From assembly GCA_014804005.1 (NCBI GenBank), contig JAAVAP010000018.1, positions 109,332 through 173,331 of the forward strand: a DNA stretch of 64,000 nt, in the 5' to 3' direction. The stretch is from Treponema sp. Lineage in GTDB: Bacteria > Spirochaetota > Spirochaetia > Treponematales > Treponemataceae. Of this stretch, positions 33,868 to 41,635 are shown piece after piece (the first letter of the stretch is position 1; each line of letters begins with the position of its first letter). The position numbers and the translations under genes were made by a program. Under the pieces are notes generated by a model, which saw only the letters and a program-made list of their open reading frames with translations, was not told the DNA's origin and searched no databases.

Positions 33868-35460
33868 ATGGCTGAAGAAAAAATTACGGTTGCCGTCACT
33901 GGCTCGACTGGAGCGATGGGCGGAGAAGTTGTCGCGCATTTATTGGATTCTGAAAAAAAATTCGATTTGAAACTTTTTGTCTACGAGCAGGAAAAACGCT
34001 ATCGCGCTTTTTTCAGAAAATTGCTTCGCAAAGGGCGCGGCAGAATCACGGTAATAAAAGGCGACTTAAAAAATTACGATGATGTTGCGAAACTTATTGA
34101 TGGCGCGGATTATGTCGTGCATTGCGGCGCGGTCATTCCGCCCAAATCCGATCACAACGCGCAAAATACTTACAACACGAATTTCATCGGCACAAAAAAT
34201 ATTGTCGATGCGATTCAAAAAAGCGGACGCGCGCAAAAAATAAAATTGGTTCACATTTCCACTGTCGCGCTTTATGGCAACCGCGATCATCATCACATTT
34301 GGTGCAGAATGGGCGATCCGCTTTTGCCTTCCGCTTATGATTATTATTCCACGTCGAAACTCGCGGCGGAACGTTACGTTTTGGAAGCCGACCTGCCGAA
34401 TTGGGTTGTGCTGCGACAAACCGCCGTCTACCACAAATATTTTTTGATAAACAATTTGTTCGACGGACTTATGTTCCACACTTCATGGAACGCGCCGCTC
34501 GAATGGATTACCGACCGCGATTCGGGCTTGTGCATCCAACATTTGGTTGAGCGCGATCTCGACGGAAAACTGGACGGATTTTGGAAGAACAACTACAATA
34601 TCGGCGGCGGCGATTCTTGCCGCGAAATCGGCTACCAAGTTTTCAACGAAGGATTCGGTTTGATGGGCGCGAGTGCGGAAAAATTTTTCGAGCCGCATTG
34701 GAACATTCCGCGAAATTTTCACGGCGTTTGGTACACGGATTCTCATTTGCTGAACGAATGGCTGGACTATCGCCGCGAATCAAGCGCGGATTATTGGAAG
34801 CGAATGGCGCGCGTGCTTTGGTATTACAAACTCGGAAGGCTCGTTCCTTCCAAATTGATTCGCAAGCTCGCGATCGAACGCCTTTTGAAAAATTCCAACG
34901 CGCCGCAAAATTGGATTCGCCTTGGCAAAAAAGGCAGAATCGACGCTTTCTTTGGCGGACAAGAATCTTATGACGCGCTCCCAAAAACTTGGGATGAATT
35001 TCCAATTCTTTCAAAAGGAAAATCTTTTTCCGGCGAAATCGATTTCGCGGATTTAAAGGACGAATCCAAAACCGAACGATTCAAATTGAATCACGGCTAC
35101 GATGAATCTCTTCAAGATTCGGAATTGGATTTGGAACAAATGAAGCAGGCGGCGGAATTCCGCGGCGGAAAAATTCTTTCGAGCGAAATGCAAAAAGGCG
35201 ACTTGCGCACAAAGCTGAAATGGCAATGCCACAACGGTCATGTTTTCGAATCGTCGCCGTTCACGATTTTAAAAGCCGGGCATTGGTGTCCCGAATGTTG
35301 CCAAGGAATTCCGAATTGGCAGTTTGACAAATTGGCGGCGAAAATTCCGTTCTTCGCGCAAGTTTGGTACGACACGCATCGCAAGGATGAAATTGACAAC
35401 GTATATCCGTACAGCGAAAGCGAAGACGACGATATGACTTTGCCGGTGGAAAAATTGTAA
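33868..35460 (+). CDS. NAD(P)-dependent epimerase/dehydratase (extended SDR) fused to a C-terminal treble-clef/zinc-ribbon domain
   Basis: 530 residues. An N-terminal Rossmann SDR: TVAVTGSTGAMGGEVV for dinucleotide binding, GADYVVHCGAVIPP, VHISTVALYG and the catalytic YYSTSK. Residues about 300-420 are a family-specific extension. The last about 110 residues contain GGKILSSEM...TKLKWQCHNGHVFESSPFTILKAGHWCPECC, a CxxGH...CPxC module of the type seen repeated in endonuclease-associated zinc-ribbon proteins (DUF4379-like). An SDR with this tail is unusual. The track ORF starts 134 codons too early, inside the DUF362 gene. TAATG overlap with the next gene shows coupling. Confidence 0.82.
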   Translation: MAEEKITVAVTGSTGAMGGEVVAHLLDSEKKFDLKLFVYEQEKRYRAFFRKLLRKGRGRITVIKGDLKNYDDVAKLIDGADYVVHCGAVIPPKSDHNAQNTYNTNFIGTKNIVDAIQKSGRAQKIKLVHISTVALYGNRDHHHIWCRMGDPLLPSAYDYYSTSKLAAERYVLEADLPNWVVLRQTAVYHKYFLINNLFDGLMFHTSWNAPLEWITDRDSGLCIQHLVERDLDGKLDGFWKNNYNIGGGDSCREIGYQVFNEGFGLMGASAEKFFEPHWNIPRNFHGVWYTDSHLLNEWLDYRRESSADYWKRMARVLWYYKLGRLVPSKLIRKLAIERLLKNSNAPQNWIRLGKKGRIDAFFGGQESYDALPKTWDEFPILSKGKSFSGEIDFADLKDESKTERFKLNHGYDESLQDSELDLEQMKQAAEFRGGKILSSEMQKGDLRTKLKWQCHNGHVFESSPFTILKAGHWCPECCQGIPNWQFDKLAAKIPFFAQVWYDTHRKDEIDNVYPYSESEDDDMTLPVEKL

Positions 35461-36401
35461 TGAAAATTATCATTTATTATTTTAGCGGCACGGGCAATAC
35501 AAAACTTGTCTCGGAACTTTACAAAAAGAATTTCGAAAATCTCGGCGAAAATTCCGTGGAACTCTACAAAATCCATCGCCTTGAAGAAAACGAAAAAATT
35601 CCATGTCCGAATGATTTTGATTTGATTGGAATCGCGTTTCCGATTTATGGATTCAATTCGCCCGAGCCTATCTACAAATTCGCGAAGATGCTTCCGAAAA
35701 TTTCGCAGGATTCACAAAATCCAAAAGAAAAAAAACACGCCTTCATTTTCCGCACTGGCGGCGAAGGCACAAGCTTCAACAATTACGCCTCGCAGAAAAT
35801 CATTTCGCTTTTGCAAAAAAAAGGCTACGACATTTTGTGCGACCAACTTTATGTGATGCCGTACAATATGATTTTTCGGCACAGCCCGCAAATGGTGAAA
35901 AGCGAATTCATTTATGCCGATGCGATGGCGAAACTTTGCGTCCGCGAAATTCAAAACGGCGTTCACAAAAAAGTAAAATATTTTCCGTTGCGATATTGGT
36001 TCGTGCCGATTGTGCGCATGGTTTGGCCTTACGCGAAATTCCAAGGAAAATTCATTTTGAAGGTGAACAAAAAAAAATGCGTGCAATGCGGCGCGTGCGT
36101 GAAAAATTGTCCGCAGCGAAATATCCGCTTCGACGAAAAAAAACAGAAATACATTTTCGGCGCGGACTGCGCGCTTTGTGTGGCATGCTCGTTCAATTGT
36201 CCGAAAGACGCGATAAGCCTTGGTCCGCTGAACGGCTGGCGAATCAATGGCAGCTACCAAATCCAAAAAACCGCCGCCGATGAAAAAATCGAATTTCCAT
36301 ATTTTGGTGAAAACCTCAAAGGCTTGGAGCGATTTTTGTATTACAAGCATTTTCGAAAATGCGACGCAGCGTTGCGCGAAGCGGGAATTGAGTTGAAGTA
36401 A
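35460..36401 (+). CDS. EFR1-type flavodoxin/ferredoxin protein
   Basis: 313 residues. An N-terminal flavodoxin-like domain starts with IIYYFSGTGNTKLVSELY (FMN phosphate loop) and FRTGGEGTSFNNYAS. A C-terminal pair of [4Fe-4S] motifs follows: CVQCGACVKNCPQRNI and CALCVACSFNCPKDAI at about residues 200-245. Members are called EFR1-family ferredoxin-like proteins and are probable electron carriers. The start codon overlaps the SDR stop (TAATG), so it belongs to the SDR operon and may supply electrons to it. Confidence 0.88.
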   Translation: MKIIIYYFSGTGNTKLVSELYKKNFENLGENSVELYKIHRLEENEKIPCPNDFDLIGIAFPIYGFNSPEPIYKFAKMLPKISQDSQNPKEKKHAFIFRTGGEGTSFNNYASQKIISLLQKKGYDILCDQLYVMPYNMIFRHSPQMVKSEFIYADAMAKLCVREIQNGVHKKVKYFPLRYWFVPIVRMVWPYAKFQGKFILKVNKKKCVQCGACVKNCPQRNIRFDEKKQKYIFGADCALCVACSFNCPKDAISLGPLNGWRINGSYQIQKTAADEKIEFPYFGENLKGLERFLYYKHFRKCDAALREAGIELK

Positions 36402-36524
36402 AACGAATGGATGTGACAAAAAAAAATTCTGTTTGCAGGGCTTGCATTTTAAATTGCAAATTTCTTGCCTGCGTTCTAGACTTGTCAAAAGTACACAAAC
36501 TTTCGTTGACGCTTTCCCGAACGC

Positions 36525-36553
36525 TTGACATGCACACGCTTATGCTGTAAACT
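36525..36553 (+). promoter_or_regulatory. Promoter of poly-G lipoprotein gene
   Basis: TTGACA (36525-36530), 17-nt spacer, TAAACT (36548-36553); leader about 35 nt with GGAGG. The rest of 36402-36524 shows only further TTGTCA/TTGACG half-sites. Confidence 0.6.
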
Positions 36554-36595
36554 TGAAAATAATTTTTGAAAACATTTTTTATCTTGGAGGAAAAA

Positions 36596-37900
36596 ATGAA
36601 AAACAAATTTATGTATGGGGGGGGGGTATTAGCGACCCTCTTTTTGGCAACTCTCATCTGCTTCGCGTCTTGCGATAACGGCAGCACGTCGGGAGGAGGC
36701 ACACAAAATAGCCAATCGAGCATAAACTATTCGCTTGGAGATCCGCCTGATGAAAGCAAAAGAACTAGCGATTTTAAAGTTGAACAAAACCCTGACGGCA
36801 TATATCTCACATTTGTTATTCCGGAAAATACTGGAGCGGTTCGGGTAAGAATTGACGGAATAGGACAAGTCGCTGAAGAAGTTTACAAGGAAAGCAAAGA
36901 TAAAGGCAGTTTCTTCTATCCTTTCCTCGATCCAAATAAAACATATAAAATCCGCATAGTATTTGAAGAAGATGAGATACAGGATGGGGATGGATATTTC
37001 GTCATATCCTCAGGCGATGTTATTAACTGGTTCGAGACAGAAGTGACGGCGGGTGCAAAAAGCAAAGGGGAAGTGCGTCTGAAATACAAGGGAGACATAG
37101 AAGTTAAAAATACTGGCGATTTCAGGTTCACGAAAAAGCCAGAATTCTACGGCGAGTCGGTATTCACAAACTATGACTGGAAAGAAAATATCGGACTGGT
37201 AGAAGGAATTTCATGGGAGCACGGAGACGCTCGCAAAACAAAATGGCGCGCTCAATTCCCTATTCCAAATGCAGAGCTTACCAAATGGTGTAATTTATAC
37301 GCTGATGCCGGCACGAAAGGTTGGAAAGACAACGATTTGATAAAAATCGATTTTCTTTGCATACGTCCATGTTTGGAATACAACTACAATGGCAAACCTT
37401 ATAACTACCAATGGGAAAACTTTTTGTACGAAACTCCATATCTTAGCGACGAGACTCTGCTATGGACAACCATCGATATAAACAATCCTACAGATGTTGC
37501 GAAAATCCAAGGAACGTGGAAAATCTCGGATTACTGGGAAGAAAATTTCAATGTCGATGAAAATCATAGAATACCTTTAAAATGTGAATGTACTGAAATT
37601 GTTACTATTAATGCCCAAAATCTTCAAGATGAATTTGTCGAGATATATACAAAAATAGATGGCAGTGCATTTACAGAAGAAGAGAAAGGATATTGGGAAA
37701 ATTACATATATAAGGAGCTTAGAGATACGATAGAAGTTTCTAATTACAAGGTAATTGGAAAAATTACCGAAAACACTACGCTTTCAGAATATTTTGAAGA
37801 TAGCAAATTGAAACTTTCTAAAGACGGAAGCGAACTGCAGTCATCAGAGTGGTCTAACAAAGAAGAAGAGTATTATACCTATATCTACAAAAAGCAATAG
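36596..37900 (+). CDS. Lipoprotein of unknown function with in-frame G10 tract (phase-variable candidate)
   Basis: 434 residues from ATG 36596 (TTGGAGGAAAAA upstream). The N-terminus is a lipoprotein signal: KNKFMYGGGVLATLFLATLICFASC with Cys at about residue 25 and a relaxed spirochaetal lipobox, then a Ser/Gly/Thr-rich linker. The mature part is acidic and beta-rich with several Trp/Tyr-rich segments; no family recognised. Codons for GGG inside the signal peptide form ten consecutive G. Losing one G meets TAG two codons later; gaining one meets a TAA about 15 codons later, so tract length would switch the protein on or off. A strong terminator follows the stop. Confidence 0.75.
   Translation: MKNKFMYGGGVLATLFLATLICFASCDNGSTSGGGTQNSQSSINYSLGDPPDESKRTSDFKVEQNPDGIYLTFVIPENTGAVRVRIDGIGQVAEEVYKESKDKGSFFYPFLDPNKTYKIRIVFEEDEIQDGDGYFVISSGDVINWFETEVTAGAKSKGEVRLKYKGDIEVKNTGDFRFTKKPEFYGESVFTNYDWKENIGLVEGISWEHGDARKTKWRAQFPIPNAELTKWCNLYADAGTKGWKDNDLIKIDFLCIRPCLEYNYNGKPYNYQWENFLYETPYLSDETLLWTTIDINNPTDVAKIQGTWKISDYWEENFNVDENHRIPLKCECTEIVTINAQNLQDEFVEIYTKIDGSAFTEEEKGYWENYIYKELRDTIEVSNYKVIGKITENTTLSEYFEDSKLKLSKDGSELQSSEWSNKEEEYYTYIYKKQ
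36617..36626 (+). repeat. G10 homopolymer in signal-peptide coding region
   Basis: Ten consecutive G within codons Tyr-Gly-Gly-Gly-Val, by far the longest G run in the window. Confidence 0.95.
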
Positions 37901-37913
37901 CCTGTAAAAGCAT

Positions 37914-37940
37914 GAACGCCCGACAAATTGTCGGGCGTTC
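37914..37940 (+). terminator. Intrinsic terminator of poly-G lipoprotein gene
   Basis: GAACGCCCGAC-aaatt-GTCGGGCGTTC, 11-bp perfect stem, followed by GGCATTTCAATTTTTTC. Lies in the convergent gap and may serve both genes. Confidence 0.75.
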
Positions 37941-37973
37941 GGCATTTCAATTTTTTCAACTTGCATCGCAAAA

Positions 37974-39350
37974 TCATTTTTTCACTTCTGCGAAAAATTT
38001 TTCGTCGCTCAAAAAATATTTTTCATACGCCGCCAAAACTTCTTCCGCGGTGAGCTTTTCTATTTTCTCGATTCGATTCAAATATTCGCTCGCGCTTCCT
38101 TCATAAAAAATCGACGACGCGATTTGCTCGAGCGTGGCGTAACAATTTTTTTCGCTCGCGTAAATTTTGGAAGCGTAAATATTTTTGAATGCATTCAAAA
38201 GCTGCGCGGATTCTTCCACGCTCAATTTTTTTTCCAACGCGCTCATAATGATTTCCTTTATGTTGCGGCCTTCGTTTATGCCGTTCGCGACAATCAGTGA
38301 GATGCTTTGCTTGCCGTTCAAAACCGCCGTGCCACAAGAAGCCGCCACATTTTTTTGAACAAGTTCCCGACGCAAAATATAATCTGCGGCGAGCGATGCA
38401 AGCGCGAAGGCTTCATAATCATCCGCACTGCGCTCGGGAGCTTTTTGGCACAACGCCGCGCAATAATAATTTCCCGCAAATTCGAATTCTTTTTTTTCAT
38501 CTTTTTTGTTTGCAAAATTTATCGCAGGAATTTGCAGCGAAGAAAAACCGCCGGGCAAAATCGCGCCAAAAAATTCTTCGAGCATTTCATGAATTTTCTC
38601 GGCATTTTTTGCGAATGAATCTTCTTGCGAAACCTTCGATTTTTTTTCGCCGTATTGCAAGGCGGAAAAATTTCCTGCGGCAATGATTTTCATTCTGCGC
38701 GCGTCCAAAAGATTTTTCAAATTTTCCTCAATGTCGTGTTCATTTATGCGGCTCGTGGTTTTGTAAAAAATTCCGTCATAATACGGATGCGAACGCAAAA
38801 GATTTTCCGCGATTGCATCCAAAAGCGCGAAGTGCAAATTCTCGCTTCGGTCGAACGCGGCAATTTCGGCAGCGGATTTTTTTTCCAAATAATCTTCGTG
38901 AGAAAATTCTGCCTGCAAAATCGATTTCGCAAAAGCTGTGAACGCTTCGTCAAAATCTGAGGCAGCGGCAGAAAATCCGTAAGTTGAAAAGTCATTTGCG
39001 CAAAGATTCACGCAAAAATATTTTCCGTGTGAAGAAAGTTCCTTTATCGCAGGATTTTGCGAAAGCAGCTCGAACATCAACAAATCAAGGCCGGATTTTC
39101 CGCGCGGACAATCGGATGCGCCTCCTTCGAAAAGCAAGCGAAGTTCAATATTTTTTTCGGAAGGAATGTTTTTCAGGATAACGGGGATTCCGTTTGAAAG
39201 CGAAAATTCCGTGAGCGACGCGATGTTTTCTTCGTAAAAATTCAGCGGCTTGCGTTCACGGTTTGAGGCGCAAGAAAAAAAAGTCAGAGAAAGGAAAATT
39301 AATGTCGCGCCGAAAAAAATCTTCACAAACAAATTGTAGCAAAAATTCAA
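37974..39350 (-). CDS. M16-family peptidase-like lipoprotein lacking the zinc motif
   Basis: 458 residues. A lipoprotein signal (FGATLIFLSLTFFSC) is followed by an insulinase-like domain: FSLSNGIPVILKNIPSEKNIELRLLFEGGASDCPRGKSGLDLLMFELL. In active M16 enzymes the last part reads G-x-A-H-(F/L)-L-E-H; here HxxEH is replaced by DLLMFEL, and the distal Glu block is also changed, so it cannot bind zinc in the usual way. The second half has M16_C-like LAADYILRRELVQK and ends in KLTAEEVLAAYEKYF. It resembles the non-catalytic subunit of two-subunit M16 systems. No active partner is adjacent. Confidence 0.8.
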   Translation of the reverse strand: MNFCYNLFVKIFFGATLIFLSLTFFSCASNRERKPLNFYEENIASLTEFSLSNGIPVILKNIPSEKNIELRLLFEGGASDCPRGKSGLDLLMFELLSQNPAIKELSSHGKYFCVNLCANDFSTYGFSAAASDFDEAFTAFAKSILQAEFSHEDYLEKKSAAEIAAFDRSENLHFALLDAIAENLLRSHPYYDGIFYKTTSRINEHDIEENLKNLLDARRMKIIAAGNFSALQYGEKKSKVSQEDSFAKNAEKIHEMLEEFFGAILPGGFSSLQIPAINFANKKDEKKEFEFAGNYYCAALCQKAPERSADDYEAFALASLAADYILRRELVQKNVAASCGTAVLNGKQSISLIVANGINEGRNIKEIIMSALEKKLSVEESAQLLNAFKNIYASKIYASEKNCYATLEQIASSIFYEGSASEYLNRIEKIEKLTAEEVLAAYEKYFLSDEKFFAEVKK

Positions 39351-39390
39351 AAAAAATGCAAATTTTTGTAACTATTTTTTTGCCGTGTGG

Positions 39391-39396
39391 TTTAAT
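39391..39396 (+). promoter_or_regulatory. Extended -10 of putative small RNA
   Basis: TGG-TTTAAT (hexamer 39391-39396) with a TTGTAA 19 nt upstream; predicted start at 39401-39403. Confidence 0.4.
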
Positions 39397-39400
39397 TTAT

Positions 39401-39490
39401 GACTGTCCGATACGGCAGTCCGCAGCATACACAGCTGCATCCTCCTCTCCTTTTTTTGGGCTTCCGTTCGTCGAACGGAAGCCCTTTTTT
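39401..39490 (+). ncRNA. Putative small regulatory RNA with C-rich anti-SD segment
   Basis: About 90 nt on the plus strand, in a gap where both flanking genes are on the minus strand. Order: hairpin GACTG-t-CCG-ata-CGG-CAGTC (39401-39420), hairpin GCAGC-atacaca-GCTGC (39422-39438), an unpaired ATCCTCCTCTCC segment, then an 11-13-bp stem GGGCTTCCGTT / AACGGAAGCCC with six T (39458-39490). The U-tract exists only in the plus direction, so the terminator must end a plus-strand transcript. There is no ORF of note. CCUCC could pair with Shine-Dalgarno sequences. No known RNA family is recognised. Confidence 0.6.
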
Positions 39491-39531
39491 GTGTCGCAAG
39501 CCTTGCGAGCAAGTGGAAACTCGCGGCCGCT

Positions 39532-41205
39532 TTACTGATTTAACGCGCTGACGATTGCCGCAATTCCTGCGCGTCCGACATTGCTCGAACGTCCCACGCC
39601 CCAAATTTGGCGGCCGTCTTCCATCGTGAGCTGAACGTAACCCATCGCGCGAGTGTCGTTTCCCGTGCCAATCGAATGCTCATGGAAAGAAACGATGTTG
39701 AATCGCGGCGCGGGAGTTTGCTTCATCGCGTTCGCGAAAGCGTCGAGCGGACCGTTTCCCTGCGCGGAAATTTTATACGGCGTTCCCTTGTAGACAATAT
39801 CGGCGTTGCACAAAACTCGCTCTTCCGCATCCGCGCCAGTCGCGCCTTCCAAGTGCGTTTCCACAAGTTCCACGATTTTAAGCGGTTCGGTAAGTCCAAT
39901 CCAATGCTTTGTGAAAATGTCGTAGATTTCGTCGGGACGCAATTCGCGTTGCGCCTTGTCTGCGAATTCTTTTATCACGGCACCGATATCGGGATGCATT
40001 CCCTTTGGCGGAATAATACCGAAGCTGTTTTCCAAAATATACGCAGCCCCTCCCTTGCCGCTTTGCGAATTTATCCTGATGATTCCTTCGTACTGCCTTC
40101 CGATGTCGTGCGGATCGATCGCCAAATACGGAACGTCCCAAACGGCGTTTTCTGGCATGTTCACGCGCGCAGCCATTCCTTTGCGAATCGCGTCTTGATG
40201 CGAGCCGGAAAACGCAGTGTAAACCAAATCGCCCACATAAGGCGTGCGCGGATGAATCGACATTTCGGTGAGACGCTGATATTCTTCCGCGATTTCGGGC
40301 AGATTGGAAAAATTCAATTCGGGATCGATTCCGTGGCTGAACATATTGAGCGCGACCGTAACAACGTCGAGATTTCCCGTGCGTTCGCCGTTTCCGAAAA
40401 GGCTTCCTTCCACGCGGTCCGCGCCGGCGAGCAATCCCATTTCGCAAGTGGCGACTCCTTCGCCGCGATCGTTGTGCGGATGAAGGCTCACGATCACATT
40501 TTCGCGCCCAGAAATGTGCGTGCAAAAATATTCGATTTGGTCGGCGAACGTGTTCGGCATCGCAACTTCAACCGTCGTGGGCAAATTCAAAATGATTTTG
40601 TTCTGCGCCGTGGGGTTCCATTCGTTTTTCACCGCCTCGCAAATTTCCACTGCGTATTCGATTTCGGTGTTGGAAAAACTTTCGGGCGAATATTCCAGCT
40701 GGATTTTCGTTTCCTTTTCGCGCTCCACGCATTCCTTGACGCACCTCACGCCGTCCACCGCGATTTGCTTGATTTCCTCTTTCGTTTTTCCGAATGTGTA
40801 TTTTCGCTGGGCGGGCGAAGTCGAATTGTAAATGTGGAAAATCGCCCTCGGCAAACCGCGAATCGCCTCGAACGTGCGCTTTACCAAATGCTCGCGCGCC
40901 TGGCACAAAACTTGAATCGTAACGTCGTCGGGAATGCGATTGTCCTCGATGAGGCGGCGCATAAAATTGAATTCAGTTTCGGAAGAACTCGGAAAGCCGA
41001 CTTCGATTTCTTTGAATCCGATTTTCACAAGCAAGTCGAAAAACGCGAGCTTCTGCTCGATGCCCATAGGATTCACCAAGGCCTGATTTCCGTCTCGCAA
41101 ATCCACGGAACACCAAATCGGCGCGCGCGTGATTTGCGCGTCCGGCCATTTTCTGTTCTGAATGTTCACCTTTGGATATGGAACATATTTTCCGTTTGAA
41201 TTCAT
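39532..41205 (-). CDS. leuA: 2-isopropylmalate synthase, LeuA type 2
   Basis: 557 residues from the ATG at 41205 (GGAGG upstream). The length and N-terminus (KWPDAQITRAPIWCSVDLRDGNQALVNPM) mark the long LeuA2 form. Catalytic barrel motifs: DLRDGNQ, SLHPHNDRGEGVA with the metal HxH, and GNGERTGNLDVV. A C-terminal allosteric LeuA dimer domain runs from about residue 425 to the end (GTPYKISAQGNGPLDAFANAM, MGYVQLTMEDGRQIWGVG). It condenses acetyl-CoA and 2-oxoisovalerate, the first committed leucine step, with Leu feedback expected. Transcription is controlled by the leader peptide and terminator at 41220-41336. leuB and leuCD are not in the window. Confidence 0.95.
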   Translation of the reverse strand: MNSNGKYVPYPKVNIQNRKWPDAQITRAPIWCSVDLRDGNQALVNPMGIEQKLAFFDLLVKIGFKEIEVGFPSSSETEFNFMRRLIEDNRIPDDVTIQVLCQAREHLVKRTFEAIRGLPRAIFHIYNSTSPAQRKYTFGKTKEEIKQIAVDGVRCVKECVEREKETKIQLEYSPESFSNTEIEYAVEICEAVKNEWNPTAQNKIILNLPTTVEVAMPNTFADQIEYFCTHISGRENVIVSLHPHNDRGEGVATCEMGLLAGADRVEGSLFGNGERTGNLDVVTVALNMFSHGIDPELNFSNLPEIAEEYQRLTEMSIHPRTPYVGDLVYTAFSGSHQDAIRKGMAARVNMPENAVWDVPYLAIDPHDIGRQYEGIIRINSQSGKGGAAYILENSFGIIPPKGMHPDIGAVIKEFADKAQRELRPDEIYDIFTKHWIGLTEPLKIVELVETHLEGATGADAEERVLCNADIVYKGTPYKISAQGNGPLDAFANAMKQTPAPRFNIVSFHEHSIGTGNDTRAMGYVQLTMEDGRQIWGVGRSSNVGRAGIAAIVSALNQ

Positions 41206-41219
41206 ATTTCCTCCAAAAT

Positions 41220-41278
41220 AAAAAAGACTGCCGCCCAAGCGACAGTCTGCATTTGCAAAATGATTTTACAGAACCGTC
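41220..41278 (-). promoter_or_regulatory. leuA transcription attenuator: terminator and overlapping antiterminator
   Basis: Minus strand. The terminator is GACTGTCG-cttggg-CGGCAGTC (41247-41226) followed by six T (41225-41220), 15 nt before leuA. The antiterminator pairs GACGG(t)TCTG (41278-41269) with CAGACTGTC (41249-41241), which takes the 5' arm of the terminator. The first antiterminator arm begins at the leader-peptide stop codon, so a ribosome finishing the peptide blocks it (terminate), while one stalled at the Leu codons leaves it free (read through). Confidence 0.8.
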
Positions 41279-41336
41279 AACTTTGGCGTTTTTTGAGGAA
41301 CTCCGATAGAAGCAACAATCCTGCAAAATTTTTCAT
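41277..41336 (-). CDS. leuL: leu leader peptide (19 residues, four consecutive Leu codons)
   Basis: Reads MKNFAGLLLLSEFLKKRQS, with Leu codons TTG TTG CTT CTA at positions 7-10 and CTC at 14. GGAGGG lies 8 nt before the ATG, within the last codons of the RRM gene, and the ATG overlaps that gene's stop as TGATG. Length, Leu run, stop position at the first antiterminator arm and the terminator before leuA all fit classical ribosome-stalling attenuation. Too short for the ORF track. Confidence 0.8.
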   Translation of the reverse strand: MKNFAGLLLLSEFLKKRQS

Positions 41337-41635
41337 CAATATCGCCCTCCGCGATCGAAGCCGCCTTCGCCAAAACGCGGGCGCGGTTTTTTTTCTTCCG
41401 CCACATTCACGCGAATTCTGCGACCTTCGAATTCCTTGCCGTTCAAATCCGAGATGGCTTTTTCCGCCGCCGCTTCGTCTGCCAATTCAACAAAACCAAA
41501 ACCCTTGGACTGACCAGTAGCCCTGTCCTTGATAACCGTTGTTGAAACAATTTCTCCAAACTGCGCGAACAAACCGCCCAGCGATTCCTCTGTCGTAGAA
41601 TAACTCAAGTTTCCTACATAAAGCTTTTTAGCCAT
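41336..41635 (-). CDS. Single-RRM RNA-binding protein
   Basis: 99 residues from the ATG at 41635 (AAGGA upstream); the 21 earlier codons of the track ORF are leader. RRM: RNP2 KLYVGNLSY at about 3-11, RNP1 KGFGFVEL at about 43-50, ending at RIRVNVAE (about 80), then a short Arg/Gly-rich tail (RFGEGGFDRGGRY). This is the small bacterial RRM type, like cyanobacterial Rbp proteins. Its stop overlaps the start of the leu leader peptide, so the RRM gene and the leu attenuator share a transcript. Promoter TTGACA-17-TAGAAT lies 75-103 bp upstream. Confidence 0.93.
   Translation of the reverse strand: MAKKLYVGNLSYSTTEESLGGLFAQFGEIVSTTVIKDRATGQSKGFGFVELADEAAAEKAISDLNGKEFEGRRIRVNVAEEKKPRPRFGEGGFDRGGRY

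Noticed and set aside
39607-41199. 530-codon ORF opposite leuA
   Set aside because: Arg/His/Phe-rich translation without any domain; it is the shadow of leuA, which has clear motifs.
41205-41336. T-box leader before leuA
   Set aside because: No T-box sequence (AGGGTGGNACCGCG-like) is present; the Leu-rich ORF and competing stems explain the region better.
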